A DNA stretch of 10,789 nucleotides from Candidatus Saccharimonadota bacterium. GTDB taxonomy: Bacteria; Patescibacteriota; Saccharimonadia; Saccharimonadales; Saccharimonadaceae. A program made the translations under genes and the position numbers. The notes beneath the pieces were generated by a model, which was not told the DNA's origin, did not search any database, and was given only the letters and a program-made list of their open reading frames with translations. The stretch lies in the NCBI GenBank assembly GCA_905373315.1, contig CAJPSL010000007.1, forward strand, positions 1 through 10,789, written 5' to 3'. Positions 1 through 7,111 of the stretch are shown here, piece by piece; within the stretch, counting starts at the first letter, position 1, and the number at the start of each line of letters is the position of its first letter.

Positions 1-23
1 TTGACGTAATCATCAGCCACATA

Positions 24-3000
24 TCATCTGATATAGTGCCATGCCACAGGCGACGTTGAACATATCTTTTTGAGTGAAATCAGTTTGTCGTGGTCGCTCG
101 GGTCTTTTACTTGCAGAAACAAGCGCGCAGGTGGCGTCTCGGGGGTCGCTGGCTGAACGGCTGGCTTGGACGGACTTGATGGTTTGGTGGCAGTCGGAGT
201 GGCATTCTTAGTCTTTTGCGCGCGGAAGTTTGCCCGCTTTTCTTTTTTGTACTGGGCGCTTACTTTTGGTGCTTCCATTTGACGACCGGTCGATTCATAG
301 CCGGTGATATCACTGTCGGTGATAATCTCAATTTCATCAGCAATCATTTTACTTTCTGAGCCCAAATTACCGTCCCGATCACGAGCCGAGTTTTTACCAG
401 TCACCCGAATGACAGCGTCCTGGACAAGCTTGGCGCCGACTTGCTCATACAAGTTCGGAAAGACGATGACTTCGCCTTCGCCAAATTTGTCCTCGAGGCC
501 CACGAACGCCATTTTGCTGCCAGATTTGGTGATGATAGTGCGAACGTTCGTGATGATGCCACCAATTGTCATGAGTCGGCCATCATATTCTGGTACCAGC
601 TGGGTCAATGGCTGCGTTTGCTCAAGCAAGTATGTAGCGTAAGCGTCCAAAGGATGTGCCGAGATATACAAGCCCATCAGCTCGCGTTCCCACGTCAAGT
701 ATTCCTTGTCATTCTTGTTTGGCGACGGCATCAACTGCATGGTCGGCTGAGCCACAGCCGCATCATCGCCCAACATACCAAACAAATCAGTCTGCCCGCT
801 AGCCGCTTCTTTTTGAACTTTTTGCGCAAAGGCGGTGATAGTGTCTAGGTTGAATAATAAGTCGTGGCGATGACCAAAGCTATCAAATGCGCCACATTTA
901 ATGAGCGATTCCCAGGCCTTGCGGTTAAACTTGCTGGTGGACACGCGTTTGGCGAAATCTTCGATGCTGGTGAATTTGCCATTCTCACGGGCGCGCAACA
1001 ATTCTTCGACTGCGCCGACACCAACTCCCTTGACCGCTGCCATACCAAAACGAATCTTCTTTTCATTAGGCACCACCGCAAATTCAACAAATGACTCATT
1101 AACATCTGGGTTGAGCACTTCGATACCCATGTGCTTGCACTCAGTCATCTCAATGGCCAGGCGCTCGGTATCGTCTTGGTCGCTAGTCATCAGCGCCGCC
1201 ATGAAAGCGTCAGGGTAATGCGCCTTGAGATACGCCGTCCAATAGGCAATCAGGCCGTAGCACGCCGCGTGCGACTTATTGAAACAGTAGTTAGCAAATT
1301 CTTCCAGCGCGTCCCAGAACTGCTCAGCGATTTCCTTGGTCGCACCACCAACCTTGACTGCCCCCTCGACAAACTCTGGTTTGACCTTTTTCATCAGGTC
1401 GATTTTCTTTTTGCCCACTGCCTTACGCAGAGTGTCCGCTTGGCCGCCAGTAAAGCCGCACCATTCTTTGGAAATCTGCATAAATTGCTCCTGATAGACC
1501 AAAATGCCGTAGGTGTTTTTCAGCGAGTTTTCCATACCGGGATGCAAGTAGGTAATCTCTTCTTCGCCGTGTTTGCGCTTAATGAATGAGTCGATAAACT
1601 GCATCGGGCCCGGGCGATACAAGGCCACCATGGCGATGATGTCTTCAAAGACGCTCGGTTTGAGCTCACGCAGGTACCGCTTCATACCGGCCGATTCCAA
1701 CTGGAATACGCCAGTGGTATCACCACACTGGAATAGTTTATACGTTTCTGCATCATCCAGCGGCAAATGCGACAGATCAATGTCCGTTTTGTAGACTTTA
1801 CGAATAATGCGCAGGGCATTGTTAATGATAGACAGGTTAGATAGGCCCAAAAAGTCCATCTTCAGCAGCCCCAGTTCCTCCACCGGGCCCATCGGATACT
1901 GCGTTGCCACCACGCCCTTTTGCGCCATCTCGAGCGGCACGTATTTCACTAAATCATCCGGCGCAATCACCACACCAGCGGCGTGTACACCGTGCGAACG
2001 AATGGTCCCTTCTAGCCGTGAGGCAAAGTCATAGACCGTTTTAGCGGTCGGGTTAGTCTCGTATTCTTTTTTAAGGTCAGGGTCTTCCTCGAGCGACTTT
2101 TTGATAGGCACATGACGACCCTGGACTGGCGGTGGGATAAGCTTGGCCAGCCGGTCAGACTCGCCATATGGCACCTGCAGCACCCGCGCCACGTCACGCA
2201 CCGAGGCACGAGCTGCCATGGTGCCAAAAGTACAGATATTGGCGACTCGTTCTGAGCCGTATTTCTTGGCACAATATTCGATAACCTCGCCGCGGCGGGT
2301 ATCTTGAATGTCGATGTCGATGTCGGGCATGGAAATACGGTCGGGGTTGAGGAAGCGTTCAAACAGCAGGTCATAATGCAGCGGATCAAGGTCGGTGATG
2401 TTCAGGGCATAGGCGATGATTGAACCAGCCGCCGAACCACGCCCCGGCCCAAAAATAATTCCTTGAGATTTACCCCAGTTGATGAAATCCTGAACAATCA
2501 GAAAGTAGCCGTTATAACCCATCTTGTCGAGCACGCCAAACTCCATGTCCAGCCGCTCGATTTGATCGTCAGACAACATCGCACGCAGCTCGTCGTTTGG
2601 CAATTTCTTGGCGTCCTCCAGCTTCATGCCAGCGTAGCGCGCCGCCATGCCGCTATACACCAGATGATCCAGATATTCTTTTTCAGACTCGCCGTTTGGC
2701 GTCGGGAATTTCGGGATGAGAATATCGCCCAGTTTGATCTCCACGTCACAGCGGTCGGCGATGGCTTTAGTGTTGGCAATTGCCTGCGGATTGGTTGTTT
2801 GCCACCGCGAAATGATGTCTTCTGGTGTGGTCAAATGCAGCTCAAAATCTTTCAAACTCATCCGCTTTTCATCGCTCAAATACGCACCGGTACCAACACA
2901 CAGCAAAATCTCATGTGCTTCTTGGTCTTCATGATTGAGGTAATGGCCATCGCTGGTCACCACGCACGGAATGTCCAATTCCTCGCTGATGCGCTCAATG

Positions 3001-3632
3001 TAATCATTGACCTTTTTCTGCTCCGGCCAGTGACTGCGCGCTTCAGGGTGGCCGTGATCTTGCAGCTCCATGTAGTAGCGATCACCAAAGACTGACTTAT
3101 ACCAGCCAGCAATTTCCTTAGCCTTGTCATAATCATCATTGCGCAGATTCTCGCCCAGCTCACCACCGATACAGCCGGACATACAGATGATGCCTTCGTT
3201 GTATTGCTCCAGTAGCTCGTGATCAATGCGCGGTTTATAGTAGACGCCTTCGAGGTTGGCGATGGTGCTGAGCTGCATCAGGTTTTGATAGCCCTTGTGG
3301 TTCATAGCCAGCAACGTCAAGTGATAACGCGCCTTGTCCTTGGCCGGGTCGCGGTCGTGACGACTCCGCGCTGCCACGTAGGTCTCGATGCCGATGATTG
3401 GCTTGATGCCAGCACTCTTGGCTGCTTTATAAAACTCAATGACGCCTGACATAGTGCCGTGGTCAGTGATAGCACAAGCTTCCATGCCGAGCTCCTTCAC
3501 TCGGGCGACCATGTCAGGGATTTTGGTTAATCCATCGAGCAGTGAGTGGTGAGTGTGATTGTGCAGGTGTACATAATCAGACGGTTTCAAAACCGCCGAC
3601 GTACCGCCGTTATTATTCCCCTCTGTCGTCAT
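24..3632 (-). CDS. dnaE: DNA polymerase III subunit alpha (DnaE)
   Basis: Replicative DNA polymerase catalytic subunit, 1202 aa (family usually about 1100-1200). The N-terminal PHP domain (about residues 20-235) keeps all nine usual metal ligands: H24, H26, D33, H58, E83, H104, C154, D228 and H230. The polymerase core follows, with GPGRGSAAGS near 393, the palm motif PDIDIDI (D437, D439) and the third carboxylate D593 in MDFLGL. The spacing matches the E. coli catalytic triad. Further on are FNKSHAACYG, an internal beta-clamp binding motif QTDLFG near 946, and an OB-fold region with GGIITNVRT. A Pro/Thr/Ser/Ala-rich linker leads to a short tail starting ARLFLQVKD, which looks like the beginning of the usual C-terminal domain but stops after about 30 residues. 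The ATG is chosen because an extended -10 lies 7 nt upstream and the PHP domain begins at residue 20. The TGA stop is 24-26. The identity is certain; whether the C-terminus is complete is open. Confidence 0.97.
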   Translation of the reverse strand: MTTEGNNNGGTSAVLKPSDYVHLHNHTHHSLLDGLTKIPDMVARVKELGMEACAITDHGTMSGVIEFYKAAKSAGIKPIIGIETYVAARSRHDRDPAKDKARYHLTLLAMNHKGYQNLMQLSTIANLEGVYYKPRIDHELLEQYNEGIICMSGCIGGELGENLRNDDYDKAKEIAGWYKSVFGDRYYMELQDHGHPEARSHWPEQKKVNDYIERISEELDIPCVVTSDGHYLNHEDQEAHEILLCVGTGAYLSDEKRMSLKDFELHLTTPEDIISRWQTTNPQAIANTKAIADRCDVEIKLGDILIPKFPTPNGESEKEYLDHLVYSGMAARYAGMKLEDAKKLPNDELRAMLSDDQIERLDMEFGVLDKMGYNGYFLIVQDFINWGKSQGIIFGPGRGSAAGSIIAYALNITDLDPLHYDLLFERFLNPDRISMPDIDIDIQDTRRGEVIEYCAKKYGSERVANICTFGTMAARASVRDVARVLQVPYGESDRLAKLIPPPVQGRHVPIKKSLEEDPDLKKEYETNPTAKTVYDFASRLEGTIRSHGVHAAGVVIAPDDLVKYVPLEMAQKGVVATQYPMGPVEELGLLKMDFLGLSNLSIINNALRIIRKVYKTDIDLSHLPLDDAETYKLFQCGDTTGVFQLESAGMKRYLRELKPSVFEDIIAMVALYRPGPMQFIDSFIKRKHGEEEITYLHPGMENSLKNTYGILVYQEQFMQISKEWCGFTGGQADTLRKAVGKKKIDLMKKVKPEFVEGAVKVGGATKEIAEQFWDALEEFANYCFNKSHAACYGLIAYWTAYLKAHYPDAFMAALMTSDQDDTERLAIEMTECKHMGIEVLNPDVNESFVEFAVVPNEKKIRFGMAAVKGVGVGAVEELLRARENGKFTSIEDFAKRVSTSKFNRKAWESLIKCGAFDSFGHRHDLLFNLDTITAFAQKVQKEAASGQTDLFGMLGDDAAVAQPTMQLMPSPNKNDKEYLTWERELMGLYISAHPLDAYATYLLEQTQPLTQLVPEYDGRLMTIGGIITNVRTIITKSGSKMAFVGLEDKFGEGEVIVFPNLYEQVGAKLVQDAVIRVTGKNSARDRDGNLGSESKMIADEIEIITDSDITGYESTGRQMEAPKVSAQYKKEKRANFRAQKTKNATPTATKPSSPSKPAVQPATPETPPARLFLQVKDPSDHDKLISLKKICSTSPVAWHYIR

Positions 3633-3639
3633 TAGTCTT

Positions 3640-3648
3640 AGTATAGCA
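3640..3648 (-). promoter_or_regulatory. Extended -10 promoter of dnaE (leaderless)
   Basis: Read on the minus strand, TGC-TATACT is an extended -10 (TGN plus a hexamer with one mismatch to TATAAT). It sits just after the stop codon of the preceding gene. Only 7 nt separate it from the dnaE ATG, and no Shine-Dalgarno is present, so the mRNA should start at or next to the ATG. The -35 position (about 3663-3668) holds no good hexamer, as is common for extended -10 promoters. Confidence 0.6.
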
Positions 3649-3650
3649 CG

Positions 3651-3956
3651 TTAGCGGCGACTCTGCATGGTGTTGATCAGTGTATTGAAGAAGTCAGCAA
3701 GTGGTGGAAACACATCAACTAGATGACCCAATACCCAAACTAAAATAGTCACCGAAAGAGTGGCGCCTAGCACTGAGCCAAAACCAAAAAAGATGCCACG
3801 CCAAAAGTTCATGCCGTAAACCTGACGGCGAGAACGGTGAAAATCATAAAACAAATCTTCCAAAATTGCCTGGCGAGCGCCATTTTCATTGTCACGAATG
3901 ACTTTTTTAGTAGCCCTTTGTATTAATGACTTTTCTGAAGTATTATTTTTGACCAC
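3651..3956 (-). CDS. DUF5665-like small membrane protein
   Basis: A 101-aa protein of unknown function. The first 48 residues are polar and highly charged. Then comes an amphipathic-to-hydrophobic stretch starting YGMNFWRGIFFGFGS and one clear membrane span at about residues 55-83 (rich in Val, Leu and Gly), and a short tail ending in QSRR. The NFWRG...FG.G...G.T pattern before a single span resembles the DUF5665 family; this is recalled from family knowledge and was not searched. The start is GTG (3954-3956), supported by AAAGG 6 nt upstream; the next in-frame Met is residue 49, within the conserved part. The gene overlaps the 3' end of the 79-aa membrane gene by 14 nt, so the two are probably co-transcribed and translationally coupled. 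It stops (TAA) 18 nt before dnaE. It probably sits in the cytoplasmic membrane; the role is unknown. Confidence 0.8.
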   Translation of the reverse strand: MVKNNTSEKSLIQRATKKVIRDNENGARQAILEDLFYDFHRSRRQVYGMNFWRGIFFGFGSVLGATLSVTILVWVLGHLVDVFPPLADFFNTLINTMQSRR

Positions 3957-4182
3957 GTTTTGCCTTTCGCGTAAACTTTTTCATCAGTGCCCCCAGCGCT
4001 AAGGCTGAAGAAACGACCGAAAGCATTGATGATGCTTCGGTGTAATTCTGCTGGATAGCTCGTGAGTGCTGCATGGTTTTTTGGACATGACGACTCAGGC
4101 TGATCACCAAACACATCAATGTGATGACGATAATCATCAAGGTAACCAAAACAATTGACAAAATGATAACGATCTCATTCAT
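3943..4182 (-). CDS. Small membrane protein, basic C-terminus
   Basis: A 79-aa hypothetical protein that I do not recognise as a named family. Residues 4-29 are a strong membrane span (Ile/Val/Leu/Met). A polar, possibly helical segment with His, Gln and Arg follows. Residues about 53-68 form a second, shorter hydrophobic stretch (SVVSSALALGAL) that ends in a very basic tail (KKFTRKAKRGQK). The gene is believable despite its size. Its ATG lies 6 nt downstream of a near-consensus promoter, and the stop overlaps the next gene by 14 nt. The competing frame at 3923-4114 has no promoter or ribosome site and encodes a non-membrane peptide. The basic tail would stay in the cytoplasm by the positive-inside rule. 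It forms a two-gene unit with the DUF5665-like protein, so both may act in the same membrane process; that is inference. Confidence 0.75.
   Translation of the reverse strand: MNEIVIILSIVLVTLMIIVITLMCLVISLSRHVQKTMQHSRAIQQNYTEASSMLSVVSSALALGALMKKFTRKAKRGQK
3963..3967 (-). promoter_or_regulatory. Shine-Dalgarno deciding the GTG start at 3956
   Basis: AAAGG on the minus strand, 6 nt before the GTG at 3954-3956. It lies inside the 3' end of the overlapping upstream gene and supports the unusual start codon. Confidence 0.55.
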
Positions 4183-4188
4183 GGTGCT

Positions 4189-4217
4189 ATTATAGCCTAT
4201 TTCAGCCGATCTGTCAG
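4189..4217 (-). promoter_or_regulatory. Sigma-70-type promoter overlapping the end of galU
   Basis: On the minus strand, a -35 hexamer CTGACA (4212-4217, one mismatch from TTGACA), a 17-bp spacer and a perfect -10 TATAAT (4189-4194). The -10 is followed by 6 nt and then the ATG of the 79-aa gene, predicting a leaderless transcript. The -35 lies inside galU and the -10 straddles the few bases after its TAG stop. This is the best promoter match in the window. Confidence 0.8.
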
Positions 4218-5090
4218 ATGCTGGCGCAGCGCTGGACCAAGTTTGTCATCCCGCAGCCCAAAGTCAATGATAGTTTTGAGATATTCAAGCTTATCACCGG
4301 TGTCATAGTACGTGCCGTTGGTGATTTCCACGCCATAGAAGTTATACCCTTCATCAATCATGCGCTGCATAATCGGCTGAATGGCAAACTCACCGTGACC
4401 ATTAAACTCCTGGCGAGCGCGCTCCAAGTACGGGAAAAAATCAGCCGCCAGCAAATAGCTACTGACGCTGGCTAAATCACTCGGTGCGTTGGCTTTACCT
4501 GGCTTTTCAACGATGTTTGTGATAGCAATCGTTCCGTCATCGAGTTGTTGACCAGCCGCAATGCCATAGCGATCAAATTCTGCATCATCAATGATTTTTT
4601 TGCAAGACAGCACTGCGCCATCCAATTTTTCTGCAGCAGCAATCATCTGTTGAAAACGGCTTGGTGTCGCGTCGATAAAGTCGTCAGCAAACGTATAAAT
4701 CACTGGCTCGTCCGGCCCAATCAAATGCGCAGCACATGCCAAAGGAGTCGCGTTGCCATATGGACCTTTTTGGCGAACGTACACAAAGTTAGCCATTTCC
4801 GACAGTGAGTGAACCAGGTCAATCAACGGGCGCTTCTTGTCACCACCAGCCCGCAAATTCGCTAACAAATCTTCGTTCGGCACGTCAAAATGATCTTCAA
4901 TGGCACGCTTGTTGGCGCTTCCGACGATGATAATGTCGCGAATACCGGCAGCAACCAGTTCTTCCACAACGTATTGGATGATTGGCTTATCAATCAGTGG
5001 CATCATCTCCTTAGGCATCGCTTTAGTTTGTGGCAAAAACCTAGTGCCAAATCCTGCTGCTGCAATCACTGCTTTTGTCGGTTTTCTCAT
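4197..5090 (-). CDS. galU: UTP-glucose-1-phosphate uridylyltransferase (GalU)
   Basis: Makes UDP-glucose from UTP and glucose-1-phosphate, the activated sugar for surface glycans and glycolipids; cytoplasmic. It is 297 aa, normal for GalU. The nucleotide-binding signature GFGTRFLP is at residues 13-20, followed by KAMPKEM (23-29), DKPIIQYVVEE and a metal-binding acidic motif FADD at 134-137. VEKP (194-197) and GDKLEYLKT near the C-terminus (265-273) favour GalU over other sugar-nucleotide pyrophosphorylases. Two spots differ from proteobacterial GalU as I remember it: YGNATPL near 111 and GEFAIQPIM near 233. Such variants are plausible in CPR bacteria. The ATG overlaps the TGA of the upstream kinase gene (ATGA), and AAAGGAG lies 8 nt upstream, so it is translated within the gatCAB-kinase unit. 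It is the last gene of that unit. A related nucleotidyltransferase specificity cannot be excluded from sequence alone. Confidence 0.88.
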   Translation of the reverse strand: MRKPTKAVIAAAGFGTRFLPQTKAMPKEMMPLIDKPIIQYVVEELVAAGIRDIIIVGSANKRAIEDHFDVPNEDLLANLRAGGDKKRPLIDLVHSLSEMANFVYVRQKGPYGNATPLACAAHLIGPDEPVIYTFADDFIDATPSRFQQMIAAAEKLDGAVLSCKKIIDDAEFDRYGIAAGQQLDDGTIAITNIVEKPGKANAPSDLASVSSYLLAADFFPYLERARQEFNGHGEFAIQPIMQRMIDEGYNFYGVEITNGTYYDTGDKLEYLKTIIDFGLRDDKLGPALRQHLTDRLK

Positions 5091-5647
5091 ATCTCGTTCT
5101 CCTTTATTATCGCCTTATTCATCAAAAAATCTTTCACCATGTCCCGCAATGCTGCGTAATCCAAATTCTCCGAATCAACGGTCACTGTTGTGATATTATC
5201 CGCGACCAATGGACGATATTTGTCACGAATTTCGTGTTCCGTCAATTTATCATATAGATCATCAGTGTGCACTGAGTGACGATTACCAGATTGTTTGCGG
5301 GCAAAAAATCGCCGCTTTACTTCCACCAAGCCGCACGTCACATAAATCTGCAGAATTGGTCGATGTGGGCTATGCTGTAAAATCGCTTCTGCAGCTGATG
5401 TTTGCAGGGCAGACTCAATGATGATTTGCTCACCCAATTTCTCAAATTCAACACCCAATTCCAAAACCGCCCGTCGAGTCACACGACCCAAGGCACTGCT
5501 CTGCTGATCAGTGTATGTTCCGCCCAGATGATCAGCCAAAAACTCTTTGACAGCATCTTGCGCGACACCACGCACCCCCACATCTTGCATCAAACGCTTT
5601 GCTAACGTCGTTTTACCAGATCCAGGGATGCCAGTAATGATGATCAT
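5087..5647 (-). CDS. P-loop nucleotide/small-molecule kinase (AAA_33-like)
   Basis: A 186-aa single-domain P-loop protein. The Walker A motif GIPGSGKTT is at residues 6-14, directly after a hydrophobic first strand. An acidic strand end IIIESALQT near 75-83 resembles the substrate-binding or Walker B position of small kinases. An Arg-rich segment (KRRFFARKQSGNR, about 109-121) looks like a lid that closes over the phosphates. This arrangement fits the AAA_33 / zeta-toxin / chloramphenicol-phosphotransferase-like kinases. The substrate cannot be named. A zeta-type toxin is unlikely because no epsilon-like antitoxin gene lies beside it. The ATG is 3 nt after the gatB stop, and the gene ends in a 4-nt overlap with galU. 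It is therefore embedded in the operon and may be coupled to both neighbours. GAGAGG upstream is only a weak ribosome site. The kinase assignment is good; the specific role is unknown. Confidence 0.8.
   Translation of the reverse strand: MIIITGIPGSGKTTLAKRLMQDVGVRGVAQDAVKEFLADHLGGTYTDQQSSALGRVTRRAVLELGVEFEKLGEQIIIESALQTSAAEAILQHSPHRPILQIYVTCGLVEVKRRFFARKQSGNRHSVHTDDLYDKLTEHEIRDKYRPLVADNITTVTVDSENLDYAALRDMVKDFLMNKAIIKENEI
5099..5105 (-). promoter_or_regulatory. Shine-Dalgarno of galU
   Basis: AAAGGAG on the minus strand, 8 nt before the galU ATG and inside the last codons of the kinase gene. It allows initiation independent of the ATGA overlap. Confidence 0.6.
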
Positions 5648-5650
5648 CAG

Positions 5651-7111
5651 CTATAGCCTCTCGCGGATCAATTTTTGCGCCAAGCTTGGGTTAGCCTGAC
5701 CTTTGGAACGCTTCATAACTTGACCGACGAGGTAACCAATGGCTTTGTCTTTGCCCGAGCGAATGTCGGCGATGGAAGCTGCCGAGGCTGGGTCGCTGAG
5801 CACTTCGTCAACGATGGCAGCGATGGCTGATTCGTCAGACACCTGCAGCAAATTCTTTTCTTCAGCAAGTTTGCGCGGATGCGTGGCGCCCGCCAATAAT
5901 TCGTTAAACAATTCCTTAGCATTGGTGCTGGAAATCTCTGCTTTCTCGGTCATCTCCGCCAACTCCACCAAATCCTCAACTGATACGCGCGGCGCGCTAG
6001 CGTCAACTGACGTGCTGTCATTGTTGGTGTCATTATCACCAGCGGTCAAAGCACTGGCAAACCAGTGTGCCACTCGCTTGGCAGCTGCGTCACCTGATTT
6101 CTCCTGCACTTTCAGCATGATAGATGCGTAATTTTGATTGGATAGCAGTGAATTAACCACTGACTTATCCAAGCCTAATCCACTCCATTTTTCACGATAC
6201 TCAGCAGGCAGCATCGGCACTTCAGCCTGAATTCGTGCAATTTCCTCATCGCTCAGCACCACTGGCGGGATGTCGGCATCAGGCATGTAGCGATAATCCT
6301 GCGCGTCCTCTTTCGAGCGTTGTGAAGTAGTAATTTGCTTGTCGTCGCTCCAGCCGCGGGTTTCCTGAGCTACCTGTTCACCACGCTCCAATAGGTCAAC
6401 TTGGCGCTTGAACTCGTACTCAGCGGCACGCTCGACGCTGCGGAACGAGTTGAGGTTTTTGACTTCCGCGCGCTTACCGAGCTCAGTCGCACCTTTCTTA
6501 GCCACCGAAATATTGACATCAAATCGCATGTTGCCGTGATATAAATCACCGTGCGTCACACCTGCGTAGACCATCAATTTGTGCAGCTCCGAAGCGTACG
6601 CTTTAGCCTCCTCTGCAGAATGCATATCCGGCTCAGAAACGATTTCAATCAGCGGCGTACCGGCGCGGTTGAGGTCGACCAACGAGTACCCGTCGTAGTG
6701 CGTCAACTTACCAGCATCCTCTTCCATGTGCGCATGATGAATCCGCACCCGTTTGAGCGAACCGTCTTCTAGCGGCGCGTCAACATAGCCAGCCAAAATA
6801 ATCGGCTGGTACATCTGGGAGGTCTGATAACCCTTTGGCAGGTCAGGATAGAAATAATGCTTGCGATCAAACCGGCTAACGCGAGCAATCGGCGCATTCA
6901 ACGCTTTACCGGCACGCACCGCCAACTCAACAGCGTGCTTGTTGAGCACCGGTAGCATGCCCGGCAGACCAAAGTCAATTTCATGTGTTTTTTCGTTTGG
7001 CTCAGCATTACGCGCGTCATTGTCAGCCGGGCTAAACAGCTTGGTTTTGGTCGCCAGCTGGACGTGGCATTCGATACCAATGGTCATTTCATATTCATCA
7101 TATACACTCAT
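5651..7111 (-). CDS. gatB: Asp/Glu-tRNA(Asn/Gln) amidotransferase subunit B (GatB)
   Basis: The tRNA-binding and kinase-like subunit of GatCAB. It phosphorylates the side-chain carboxyl of mischarged Glu-tRNA(Gln) (or Asp-tRNA(Asn)) and then transfers ammonia delivered from GatA. It is 486 aa from the chosen start, slightly long for the family. Visible motifs in order are GIECHVQL (12-19), GLPGMLPVLN, KHYFYPDLPKGYQTSQ, HMEEDAGK, RAGTPLIEIVSEPD, EVKNLNSFRSVERA and DAQDYRYMPDADIPP. The C-terminal GatB/YqeY domain ends in GYLVGQVMKRSKGQANP. The region after LFSP lacks the paired cysteines of zinc-binding GatB proteins. A Thr/Asn/Asp/Ser-rich segment (about DNDTNNDSTS) precedes the C-terminal helical domain and is probably a flexible loop. 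Two adjacent ATGs exist at 7112-7114 and 7109-7111. I chose the second because GGGAG is then 7 nt away and the junction becomes TGATG, as at the other two gat junctions. Starting one codon earlier changes nothing important. Confidence 0.96.
   Translation of the reverse strand: MSVYDEYEMTIGIECHVQLATKTKLFSPADNDARNAEPNEKTHEIDFGLPGMLPVLNKHAVELAVRAGKALNAPIARVSRFDRKHYFYPDLPKGYQTSQMYQPIILAGYVDAPLEDGSLKRVRIHHAHMEEDAGKLTHYDGYSLVDLNRAGTPLIEIVSEPDMHSAEEAKAYASELHKLMVYAGVTHGDLYHGNMRFDVNISVAKKGATELGKRAEVKNLNSFRSVERAAEYEFKRQVDLLERGEQVAQETRGWSDDKQITTSQRSKEDAQDYRYMPDADIPPVVLSDEEIARIQAEVPMLPAEYREKWSGLGLDKSVVNSLLSNQNYASIMLKVQEKSGDAAAKRVAHWFASALTAGDNDTNNDSTSVDASAPRVSVEDLVELAEMTEKAEISSTNAKELFNELLAGATHPRKLAEEKNLLQVSDESAIAAIVDEVLSDPASAASIADIRSGKDKAIGYLVGQVMKRSKGQANPSLAQKLIRERL

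Noticed and set aside
2463..3095. A 210-aa plus-strand open frame.
   Set aside because: It lies wholly antisense to the conserved core of dnaE; the His/Val/Phe-rich product matches no domain and no promoter or ribosome site precedes it.
3923..4114. A 63-aa minus-strand open frame between the DUF5665-like gene and galU.
   Set aside because: It overlaps the 79-aa membrane gene in another frame, has no ribosome site or promoter at its start, and encodes a composition without membrane or domain character.
5087..5647. The P-loop kinase as the toxin of a zeta-type toxin-antitoxin pair.
   Set aside because: No small antitoxin-like gene adjoins it; both neighbours are housekeeping genes in the same operon.
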